Positions 1 to 6,278 of a stretch of 6,757 nt of DNA are shown here, in pieces. The translations under genes were made by a program, and so were the position numbers. This DNA comes from Verrucomicrobiales bacterium (GTDB lineage Bacteria; Verrucomicrobiota; Verrucomicrobiia; Verrucomicrobiales; DEV007), in the NCBI GenBank assembly GCA_002708885.1, contig PAPL01000017.1, positions 28,216 to 34,972 of the forward strand. Reading direction: 5' to 3'. The stretch's first letter is position 1. Each line of letters starts with the position of its first letter. Below the pieces are notes generated by a model that saw only the letters and a program-made list of their open reading frames with translations, did no database searches and was not told the origin of the DNA.

Positions 1-2631
1 AAGTTAGTCGATGTGACTCGTGATTCAGGTATTAATATTGCCCGCGAACATGGCCTCGCTGCTGTCTGGTGGGACTATAATAATGATGGTTGGCCTGACC
101 TGTATGTATCCAATGATTTCCATACACCGGATCATCTTTATCGAAATAATGGGGACTCAACATTTACCGAAGTTACGGAAGATTCCCTAGCTTACACTTC
201 ATGGAATTCGATGGGTAGCGATTTTGCTGACATCAATAATGATGGTCTCTTTGATTATCTGAGTACGGACATGTCTGCCACGACTCATTTCAAGCAAAAG
301 ACAATGATGGGGGCAATGATAGACACTGCATGGTTTCTGGATAATCTCGAGCCACGCCAGTACATGCGTAATGTGATGCATGTGAATACTGGTACCGGAA
401 AATTTATTGATATCGCTTTCCATGCGGGCCTTGACAGCACTGACTGGACCTGGGCTGCTATATTCGGTGATTTGGACAATGATGGGTTTGAGGATGTGTT
501 TTTTACCAATGGTATTGAAAGAAATGTTCAGGATTCAGACCAGACCATTAGAATGCAGCAGGCAGGTGCCCGAGGTGCCAGTTCGGAGGAACTCAGAAAA
601 ATGTTTCTCGACTCACCTCGGTTCAAAGAAAAGAACTTAGCTTTTCGTAACCGTGGGAATTTTAAGTTCGAGGAGTCAGGTAATGACTGGGGACTGAACG
701 ATGAGACCGTTAGCCATGGAGCTGTCCTCGCTGACCTTGACCGTGATGGTGATCTTGATGTCGTTGTCAATAATATGAATGATCCGGTCGGCATTTATAT
801 GAATTTGGCAAGCGATTCTCTCAAAAAGAACCCCGCTGATTTCAGTTCCATGCTTGTTAGTCTTAGGGGTGAGTCCAGTAATCATTTCGGGATTGGCGCT
901 CGACTCAATTTGAAATTGTCTACCGGGGAATCCTTGAGCCGAATTCTCACAAGTTCACGAGGTTATATGAGTGGATCCGAACCAGTCATTCATTTCGGAT
1001 GGCCAGCGTCTGCAGAAGCTGAATCATTAAATATTGAGTGGCCGAGCGGGCGCATTCAGTCCATTGAGGGGCTCGTATCGGGCTGGCATTACAGGGTCAC
1101 TGAGTCAGGAACAGGAGCTATAGAATCTTCAGATAAAGGTTTGAATTCTAAGGATCGGTTATTCTCTCAGATCGATGAAGCTCTTGGGATTAATTTTACT
1201 CACAGTGAGAACTTTTACGATGATTTTGTTTCTCAACCCCTATTGCCTAACCGTCTTTCCAGATTTGGTCCGGCCCTTGCAATTGGTGACGTGGATTCTG
1301 ACGGCGATAAGGATGTCTTCATTGGCGGAGCTAGGGACAGGCAAAGTGCTTTATTTATACAGAATGAGGAGGGCCAATTCGAACGCGTTTCATTCCCTGC
1401 TCTAAAGGCGGATCAAATTTATGAGGACGTTGATGCTCTTTGGTTCGATTTCGATAATGATGGTGATCAAGACCTCTATGTCGTTAGTGGTGGGGCTAGT
1501 CAGGAAGCCGGCCATGAGCATTATCAGGACCGGCTCTACATTAACAATGGATCAGGACAATTGACCCGTGCCCCTAAAGGCATTTTACCGGATTTAAAAT
1601 TTAGTGGTAGTAGGGTCGCAGCTAATGATTTTGATGATGACGGGGACTTGGATCTTTTTGTTGGTTCCCGGTTCGTTCCTGGAAACTATCCGACTGGTCC
1701 CGAGAGTGTATTACTCATCAATGAGGGGGGGCAATTTACAAAGGGCCGATACGCTACCAGTTCATCAGGCATGGTCACTGATGTGAAATGGGCAGACATT
1801 GATGGTGACAAGCGGGCGGACCTTGTGTTGGCAACTGAGTGGGGTCCGGTCCGGGTTTACCAGAACAAGGATGATGGGTTTCATGAAATTACAGAGAGTC
1901 TGAGTCTTGATGATTTTACTGGCTGGTGGAACTGTGTTGTAATCGGTGACGTGGATCAGGACGGGGACAACGATATAGTTGCGGGGAACTTTGGTACTAA
2001 TACCAAGTACAGTGCATCAGTAAAAAAACCTGCGACAATTTTTGCGGCTGATTTTGGTGGTGATGGAAAAATGCAGCTCGTTGAGGCTCAGTACAAGGAA
2101 GGAAAGTTACTTCCTGTCCGCGGTCGCAGTTGTTCGACTACGGCTATGCCGCATCTGATTGATAGGGTCCCCACTTATTCTTCCTTTGCGAGTAAGACCA
2201 TTCGTGAAATTTATACAACCAAGGCAATCGAGGATGCCACACGCTTGGAAGTTAATACGCTTTCCACGATTCTCTTCCGTAATAATGGTAAAGGAAAGTT
2301 CACCGCTGAGCCCCTCCCATTACTTTCTCAAATGGCTCCGGCTATGGATATTTCATTAACTGACGCCAATGCTGATGGCCGGAAGGACATTATCATTGCC
2401 CAAAACTTTAACGCTGCTCAAAGGGAAACCGGACGCATGAATGCAGGACTCGGTGTCATATTAATTGCGAAAGATGATGGTCAATTTGATGAAATTTGGC
2501 CCAATGATAGTGGATTTTTCTCAAGGGCCGACCCGAGGCGCCTAATTGCTACAGATCTTAATGGGGACGGCGCTTTGGAGTTACTTTTGAGCCAAAACAA
2601 CGATAAATTATTGTTGTTCAGATCCAAATAG
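1..2631 (+). CDS. FG-GAP/VCBS-repeat protein with central ASPIC/UnbV domain (CRTAC1-like), 5'-truncated
   Basis: This is the C-terminal 876 residues of a larger protein. The frame is open to base 1 (KLVDVTRDSG...), so the GTG at 13 is probably internal and the real start and signal peptide lie upstream. At least twelve calcium-loop motifs of the D-x-D-x-D-G-x-x-D type are visible. Numbering from the GTG, they sit near residues 21, 73, 153, 241, 426, 479, 539, 595, 646, 680, 784 and 848 (for example DLDNDGFED, DLDRDGDLD, DFDDDGDLD). Such loops mark FG-GAP/VCBS beta-propeller blades. Between the two blade blocks, about residues 292-358, lies an ASPIC/UnbV domain (GIGARLNLKL, SSRGYMSG, VIHFGW, IEWPSG). 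Proteins of this kind are usually secreted or surface-exposed, and their biochemical role is mostly unknown. Full-length relatives are, from memory, around 1,100 residues, so roughly 200 may be missing. No catalytic motif is seen. It lies 129 bp upstream of the PEP-CTERM gene on the same strand; co-transcription is possible but unproven. The family call is firm; the function is not. Confidence 0.93.
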   Translation, partial: KLVDVTRDSGINIAREHGLAAVWWDYNNDGWPDLYVSNDFHTPDHLYRNNGDSTFTEVTEDSLAYTSWNSMGSDFADINNDGLFDYLSTDMSATTHFKQKTMMGAMIDTAWFLDNLEPRQYMRNVMHVNTGTGKFIDIAFHAGLDSTDWTWAAIFGDLDNDGFEDVFFTNGIERNVQDSDQTIRMQQAGARGASSEELRKMFLDSPRFKEKNLAFRNRGNFKFEESGNDWGLNDETVSHGAVLADLDRDGDLDVVVNNMNDPVGIYMNLASDSLKKNPADFSSMLVSLRGESSNHFGIGARLNLKLSTGESLSRILTSSRGYMSGSEPVIHFGWPASAEAESLNIEWPSGRIQSIEGLVSGWHYRVTESGTGAIESSDKGLNSKDRLFSQIDEALGINFTHSENFYDDFVSQPLLPNRLSRFGPALAIGDVDSDGDKDVFIGGARDRQSALFIQNEEGQFERVSFPALKADQIYEDVDALWFDFDNDGDQDLYVVSGGASQEAGHEHYQDRLYINNGSGQLTRAPKGILPDLKFSGSRVAANDFDDDGDLDLFVGSRFVPGNYPTGPESVLLINEGGQFTKGRYATSSSGMVTDVKWADIDGDKRADLVLATEWGPVRVYQNKDDGFHEITESLSLDDFTGWWNCVVIGDVDQDGDNDIVAGNFGTNTKYSASVKKPATIFAADFGGDGKMQLVEAQYKEGKLLPVRGRSCSTTAMPHLIDRVPTYSSFASKTIREIYTTKAIEDATRLEVNTLSTILFRNNGKGKFTAEPLPLLSQMAPAMDISLTDANADGRKDIIIAQNFNAAQRETGRMNAGLGVILIAKDDGQFDEIWPNDSGFFSRADPRRLIATDLNGDGALELLLSQNNDKLLLFRSK
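886..1086 (+). other. ASPIC/UnbV domain inside the FG-GAP protein
   Basis: This stretch encodes the hallmark pattern of the ASPIC/UnbV domain: GIGARLNL, then a Ser-Arg-Gly-Tyr segment (SSRGYMSGSEP), then VIHFGW and IEWPSGRIQ. The domain sits between an N-terminal block of four visible FG-GAP loops and a C-terminal block of eight. It is therefore central rather than at the C-terminus as in animal CRTAC1. The domain is known from cartilage acidic protein 1 and from many bacterial secreted proteins; its ligand is not established. Confidence 0.88.
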
Positions 2632-2697
2632 CATTTAGGAATCAAAAAACCTGTAAAAAGAAGACCCAAGGGCCAATTCATTTTGTAGCGGAAATGA

Positions 2698-2703
2698 TAT
2701 AAA
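2698..2703 (+). promoter_or_regulatory. Weak -10 candidate in the 129-bp gap before the PEP-CTERM gene
   Basis: TATAAA matches the sigma-70 -10 consensus at 5 of 6 positions and lies 57 bp before the ATG at 2761. No good -35 box sits 16-18 bp upstream. A second possibility is TTGATT (2719-2724) with AATAAT (2744-2749), but that spacing of 19 bp is long. No convincing rho-independent terminator for the upstream gene is visible in 2632-2760; GACCCAAGGGCC (2663-2674) has only a two-base loop and no T-run. Read-through from the upstream gene therefore remains possible. Confidence 0.2.
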
Positions 2704-2760
2704 AGCACTGGTTTTCTCTTGATTATTGATGATCTGAATGATAAATAATTCCCCTCTAAA

Positions 2761-3486
2761 ATGAAAAACCCCATTAACCCCATTCTACTTTTTTTACTAA
2801 TCAGCTCTCTGGTTTCCCATGGTGCAGTTACTATCCTAGGAGATAACTGGGATGATATTGGCGCAGGTGCTACTAACGGACTCGGCACAGGCAATAATGC
2901 GGCCAAGACTGCATCGATAGCCGACCCGACTGGTTCAGGTCGTGGCAATGTGGGAGCCGTTGATATCGGAAAGCTTAAAGCAGATGGTACTGGTCCTTTA
3001 GGGACTTCCCCATGGGGAGAGCTTAGAGCGCCTTGGCCAGGATCCATTGACCTTCCTGCTAATTCTATTGCCGGTACTGATACATTCACGATGCAGGCTG
3101 ACATTTACATACCTTCGAATACGACATTTGATACGGATCCTACTGGTAACGGTGCAGCTGACAGGTTCAATATGATCCTTCGCTGGAATGGCATCAATGC
3201 GGGAAACAATAACAAAAAATGGAACTGGGATTCTCTTGCTGCTGATACCTGGCACACTTTGAGTATGACTGGAACGATTAAGGAGCTTGATAATGATGGT
3301 AATCCTACCGTTTCTGTTATTCCAATCTTTAGTTTTTATGACAGATCAAATAACGCAGCGCCTGGTGTTGCCGCTTACATTGATAATGTCAGTATTTCAG
3401 TAACGACAAGTGTAATTCCTGAACCAAGCGTTGGTGTACTTGGAATCCTCGGTTCTCTGCTTTTCCTCAGGCGCCGTAGACGTTAA
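2761..3486 (+). CDS. PEP-CTERM sorting-signal protein with one Trp-rich beta-sandwich domain
   Basis: A 241-residue exported protein. Residues 1-22 form a signal peptide (short Lys-containing start, hydrophobic ILLFLLISSLV core, cleavage probably after SHGA), which supports the ATG at 2761. Residues 23-214 form one domain with blocks GLGTGNNAAKT, DPTGSGRGNVG, SPWGELRAPWPGSI, RFNMILRWNGIN, NNNKKWNWD, DTWHTL and AAYIDNV. The last block resembles the final strand of CBM4/9-type jelly-roll modules, so glycan or matrix binding is inferred; no catalytic motif is seen. Residues 220-222 are Pro-Glu-Pro, followed by a hydrophobic helix (about 224-236) and five Arg: a PEP-CTERM signal, known to be recognised by exosortase/EpsH-type transpeptidases in exopolysaccharide-producing bacteria. 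No exosortase gene lies in the window. The start has no Shine-Dalgarno sequence; the upstream bases are CCCCTCTAAA. The same domain recurs three times in the next gene, 101 bp downstream. Confidence is high for the gene and sorting signal, low for the ligand. Confidence 0.92.
   Translation: MKNPINPILLFLLISSLVSHGAVTILGDNWDDIGAGATNGLGTGNNAAKTASIADPTGSGRGNVGAVDIGKLKADGTGPLGTSPWGELRAPWPGSIDLPANSIAGTDTFTMQADIYIPSNTTFDTDPTGNGAADRFNMILRWNGINAGNNNKKWNWDSLAADTWHTLSMTGTIKELDNDGNPTVSVIPIFSFYDRSNNAAPGVAAYIDNVSISVTTSVIPEPSVGVLGILGSLLFLRRRRR
2827..3402 (+). repeat. Trp-rich domain, copy A (single copy in the PEP-CTERM protein)
   Basis: Residues 23-214 of the 241-residue protein align along their whole length with two segments of the next gene. 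Compared with those, copy A has small extra segments, an Ala/Gly-rich one near residues 33-38 and one near residues 71-80 before SPWGE. Parts are almost identical in DNA to the other copies: 3295-3320 equals 4080-4105, and 3329-3353 equals 5002-5026. Confidence 0.88.
3418..3483 (+). other. PEP-CTERM sorting signal
   Basis: The C-terminal 22 residues consist of Pro-Glu-Pro, a Val/Gly/Leu/Ile-rich membrane-spanning segment of about 13 residues (VGVLGILGSLLFL) and a terminal run of five Arg. This three-part layout is the standard PEP-CTERM signal handled by exosortases. Final fate (cell surface, outer membrane or matrix) cannot be read from the sequence. Confidence 0.93.
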
Positions 3487-3495
3487 AGTTTTACT

Positions 3496-3501
3496 TATAA
3501 T
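3496..3501 (+). promoter_or_regulatory. Consensus -10 hexamer before the 885-residue protein gene
   Basis: TATAAT is a perfect sigma-70 -10 match just after the stop codon of the PEP-CTERM gene. There is no recognisable -35 box 16-18 bp upstream, where the Arg-codon tail of that gene lies, and no extended -10 TG. If used, transcription would begin near 3508 and give a leader of about 80 nt that contains the hairpin at 3511-3534. In an A/T-rich gap this match could arise by chance. Confidence 0.28.
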
Positions 3502-3510
3502 GATTTACGG

Positions 3511-3534
3511 GCTTTTCTCTGCAAAGAAAAAAGC
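3511..3534 (+). terminator. Imperfect A/T-rich hairpin between the two related genes (possible weak terminator or leader structure)
   Basis: GCTTTTCT (3511-3518) can pair with AGAAAAAAGC (3525-3534), apart from two bulged A residues, across a six-base loop CTGCAA. An outer partial pairing of TTACG (3505-3509) with CGTTAA (3534-3539) may extend it. There is no T-run on its 3' side, so it is not a classical rho-independent terminator. It may be a leader hairpin, or chance. Confidence 0.22.
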
Positions 3535-3587
3535 GTTAAGCGTGCATTAATTCAAGAACTGTTAAGCTCTTCATTTTATTATTTGAT

Positions 3588-6245
3588 ATGAAAAAAGTAT
3601 TCTTATCTCTTACCTCAAGTCTTTTCCTTTGCGCGTTCCTGAATGCCCAGAATATCATTATTTTGGAGGATGATTTTGATACGACTAACGGATTAGGCAC
3701 AGGTAATAATGCAGCTAAAACCACTACCATTGAGGATCCTACAGATTCGGGTCGCGGCAATGTGGGTTCTGTGAATATTGGAGATGTTGCCGGAACTTCT
3801 CCATGGGGTGAGGTGAGAGCTCCTTGGCCTGGATCCATTGATTTACCTTCAGAGTCAGTTCCTGGTACAGACACTTTTATCATGAAAGTTGATTTGTATA
3901 TTCCAGGTGACACGACATTCAATACTGCTGACGGTGATTCTCCGGACCGCTTCAATATGATTCTGCGGTGGAACGGTATTAATGCGGGAAATAATAACAA
4001 AAAATGGGAATGGGATACATTGGAGTCAGATACTTGGCACACTTTAGAAATGACCGGAACTATTAAGGAGCTTGATAGCGATGGTAATCCTACCGTTTCT
4101 GTTATCCCAATATTAAGTTTTTACGACAAGACGAATGATGCTGAACCTGGAGTCGCTGCTTACATAGATAATTTTGTATTGGAGGTTTCTGTTCCCGCAG
4201 CACCTGACGATCCGAATTTGATCGTGGAATCAGATTTTTCTTTTGGTGATTTGGAGCAGGGGCAAGGCCCCTATACAAAAGCATTAACTATTACTAATGA
4301 CGGTGAGGATGAAGTCCTAGAAGTGACAGGTCTAACAATTTCGGGTGAAAATGAGGACTCTTTCTCCCTTTCTGCGGACTTACCCTTGAATTTGGATCCT
4401 GGTCAGAGTGTGGACATTGATATTGATTTTGACCCTGACGGTGAACTGGGTCTCTTTGAGGCAGTCCTCGAAATCAATTCCAATGATGATGACCAGATAG
4501 TGAATCTTAGTGGTAAGGTAGGAGAGGCGAATGTGATTGTTATACTGGAGGATAATTTTGATAATGTCCGAGGCCTAGGTAGTGGAAACAATGCCGGTAA
4601 GACTACAATCATAGCTGATCCTACAGATTCGGGCCGTGATAATGTGGGATCTGTGAATATAGGAGACCCTACCGGAACTAGTCCTTGGGGTGAATTGAGA
4701 GCACCCTGGCCCGGTTCAATTAATCTTCCCACTGAGTCTGTCCCCGGCTTGGACACTTTTGATATGCAGATTGATCTTTATATTCCCAGTGATACCACAT
4801 TTGACACAGATCTAGAAGGGAACGGTGCTCCTGATCGATTTAATATGATCCTTCGGTGGAATGGTATTAATCAACAGAACAATAATAAAAAATGGGAGTG
4901 GGATTCTCTTGAAGCAGACACTTGGCACACCCTAAACATGACCGGAACCATACGTGAGACGGACGCTGAGGGTAATCCGACCACTTCGGTCATTCCTATC
5001 CTTAGTTTTTATGACAGATCAAATAATGCGGAGCCAGGAGTAGCAGCTTATGTGGATAATTTTAAGCTCAAAGTGACCACTCCTGACGAAGATCCCAATC
5101 TTGCTGTCAGTTCAGTGCTTGATTTTGGTGAATTGGTTCAGGGAGAGGGTCCATTCATGAGAAAAGTTCAGGTTTCAAATTCCGGATCCACTCAGGATCT
5201 GAACATTAGTAAGGCCTCTTTACTTGGTCCAAGTAAGGAAGACTTTCAGTTCGCTGAGGATACATTCCCTGTCAAAGTGGGCCCTGGTCAGAGTGCTGAT
5301 CTGGAGCTGATATTTGATCCTGGTGTGCGGCTTGGACTCTTTGAAAGTACAATCACTTTGGAAAGTGATGATGAAAATGATCCTGAGGTTATAATTAATC
5401 TTAGTGGCACAGTTCTTCCTCCTTTCCAAGGCGAGGAGCTAATCATTAATGGAGACTTTGAATCAGGGGACCTATCAGCCTGGCGTGATAATGATCGCTT
5501 TAATTTTACATCTGAAGTTGTCAGAGCAGGTGAAGGAGCTGCTGTATTTAATCTGCTAGGCGGTGCTCAGTGGGGAGAGGCTCGACTCGTTGCACCATCA
5601 CCACCAGCGACTGCTGATAATCCACAGGCACTCGAAGTGACACCAGACATGATTGGAAAAAATTATGAATATAGTGCCTGGTACTATCGACCCGCTGAGG
5701 GAGGCATGGCAACGAATGACACGATCCGAATGATTCTGCGCTGGAATGCAGTCAATGCGGGAGCCACGGCGCATGCGATAACAAATGTCGGCGATATTCC
5801 GGTAGATACTTGGTTTCAAGTCAAAGCTAAAGGAACAATACCTGAGGTGGGCGGTGACGGAGAGCCACTAACATCAATGCTTCCGATTTGGAGTTTTCAG
5901 GACGTTGGTGTGGACGCGGCCGGAGGGGAAATTATGTACATCGATGAGGTCAGTTTAAAAATTGAAGCGCCGGAAGCACCTGATCCTCTGCAAATCACAG
6001 GTTTTGAAATTGATAATGATAGGGATGAGATACGAGTTTCATGGAACGCTGTCCTTGGAGCACTCTATGCTGTGGACCGAAGCACAGCGTTGGCGGGAGA
6101 AAATCTTGCAGAAGGTTTCTGGGAAGAGCTCGATGATTCTATAATCGCTGAGGATGAAGCTCCGACATTCATTGATGAGGGTGCAACTTCTCTCGGAGAA
6201 AGTAGGCTATTCTATAGGGTCCGCTTAATAGCTTTACCGGAATAA
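3588..6245 (+). CDS. Large secreted multi-domain protein: Trp-rich domain/ASH module repeats, diverged third copy, C-terminal beta module
   Basis: An 885-residue exported protein of unknown function. Residues 1-20 form a signal peptide (MKK, then a Leu/Phe/Ser core, probable cleavage after FLNA before Gln21), which fixes the ATG at 3588 although no Shine-Dalgarno sequence precedes it. Domain order: Trp-rich domain copy B (22-203); ASH/choice-of-anchor-type Ig-like module 1 (207-311: DPNL, FGDLEQGQGP, LDPGQS, FDPDGELGLFE, NLSGKV); Trp-rich copy C (314-497); ASH-like module 2 (501-609, same landmarks); diverged copy D (616-794, beginning IINGDFESGDLSAW like a CBM4/9 module); and a beta-rich FN3-like end module (798-885, finishing FYRVRLIALPE). 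There is no PEP-CTERM tail, membrane helix or LPXTG motif, so free secretion or association with a partner is likely. The protein is rich in Asp and Glu. No catalytic motif is recognised; the layout suits an adhesive or matrix-binding protein. It sits 101 bp after the related PEP-CTERM gene and converges on the EEP gene 33 bp downstream. Confidence 0.92.
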   Translation: MKKVFLSLTSSLFLCAFLNAQNIIILEDDFDTTNGLGTGNNAAKTTTIEDPTDSGRGNVGSVNIGDVAGTSPWGEVRAPWPGSIDLPSESVPGTDTFIMKVDLYIPGDTTFNTADGDSPDRFNMILRWNGINAGNNNKKWEWDTLESDTWHTLEMTGTIKELDSDGNPTVSVIPILSFYDKTNDAEPGVAAYIDNFVLEVSVPAAPDDPNLIVESDFSFGDLEQGQGPYTKALTITNDGEDEVLEVTGLTISGENEDSFSLSADLPLNLDPGQSVDIDIDFDPDGELGLFEAVLEINSNDDDQIVNLSGKVGEANVIVILEDNFDNVRGLGSGNNAGKTTIIADPTDSGRDNVGSVNIGDPTGTSPWGELRAPWPGSINLPTESVPGLDTFDMQIDLYIPSDTTFDTDLEGNGAPDRFNMILRWNGINQQNNNKKWEWDSLEADTWHTLNMTGTIRETDAEGNPTTSVIPILSFYDRSNNAEPGVAAYVDNFKLKVTTPDEDPNLAVSSVLDFGELVQGEGPFMRKVQVSNSGSTQDLNISKASLLGPSKEDFQFAEDTFPVKVGPGQSADLELIFDPGVRLGLFESTITLESDDENDPEVIINLSGTVLPPFQGEELIINGDFESGDLSAWRDNDRFNFTSEVVRAGEGAAVFNLLGGAQWGEARLVAPSPPATADNPQALEVTPDMIGKNYEYSAWYYRPAEGGMATNDTIRMILRWNAVNAGATAHAITNVGDIPVDTWFQVKAKGTIPEVGGDGEPLTSMLPIWSFQDVGVDAAGGEIMYIDEVSLKIEAPEAPDPLQITGFEIDNDRDEIRVSWNAVLGALYAVDRSTALAGENLAEGFWEELDDSIIAEDEAPTFIDEGATSLGESRLFYRVRLIALPE
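3651..4520 (+). repeat. Repeat unit 1: Trp-rich domain copy B plus ASH-like module 1
   Basis: Residues 22-311 form the first of two in-frame tandem units of about 290-300 residues. Copy B carries SPWGE with Trp73, RAPWPGSI with Trp80, MILRWN at 124-129, NNNKKWEWD at 135-143 and AAYIDNF at 190-196. By eye about three quarters of its residues are identical to copy C. The attached Ig-like module has the small-loop signatures of ASH/choice-of-anchor domains (FGDLEQG, PGQS, FDP, LGLFE, NLSG). Confidence 0.88.
4527..5414 (+). repeat. Repeat unit 2: Trp-rich domain copy C plus ASH-like module 2
   Basis: Residues 314-609 repeat unit 1. SPWGE has Trp367, RAPWPGSI has Trp374, MILRWN is at 420-425 and NNNKKWEWD follows. 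DNA identity to unit 1 is partly retained, for example 4617-4633 is identical to 3735-3751. The ASH-like half has diverged more than the Trp-rich half, keeping mainly DPNL, FGEL-QG-GP, PGQS, FDP, LGLFE and NLSG. Confidence 0.88.
5433..5969 (+). repeat. Diverged third copy of the Trp-rich domain (copy D), CBM4/9-like
   Basis: Residues 616-794 keep the landmarks WGEARL-APS (with Trp662), RMILRWN (714-720), DTWFQ, KGTI, MLPIWSF and MYIDEVSL in the same order and spacing as copies A-C. They lack the second Trp of RAPWPGSI and the NNNKKW segment. The start, IINGDFESGDLSAW, is the typical opening of CBM4/9-type galactose-binding-like jelly-roll modules. This links the whole set to that fold, by inference. 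Confidence 0.75.
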
Positions 6246-6278
6246 AAACTCCAAGACTTTAAGCCCAAGAATACATAA

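Noticed and set aside
13..15. GTG at 13 as the start of the FG-GAP protein
   Set aside because: The frame is open to base 1 with plausible coding residues (KLVD) and there is no signal peptide after the GTG, although the family is normally secreted. The gene is cut by the window edge.
2663..2674. GACCCAAGGGCC as a terminator after the FG-GAP gene
   Set aside because: The loop would be two bases, the stem is short and imperfect, and no T-run follows directly.
2481..3104. Reverse-strand 207-residue open frame across the end of the FG-GAP gene and the start of the PEP-CTERM gene
   Set aside because: It lies opposite two well-supported genes, spans the intergenic gap, and has no recognisable domain or signal. 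It is a shadow frame.
3536..4756. Reverse-strand frames at 3536-4042 and 4403-4756 sharing similar peptides (for example DPGQGAL)
   Set aside because: The similarity is the mirror of the Trp-rich repeat DNA read on the opposite strand. It reflects the duplication, not a second gene family.
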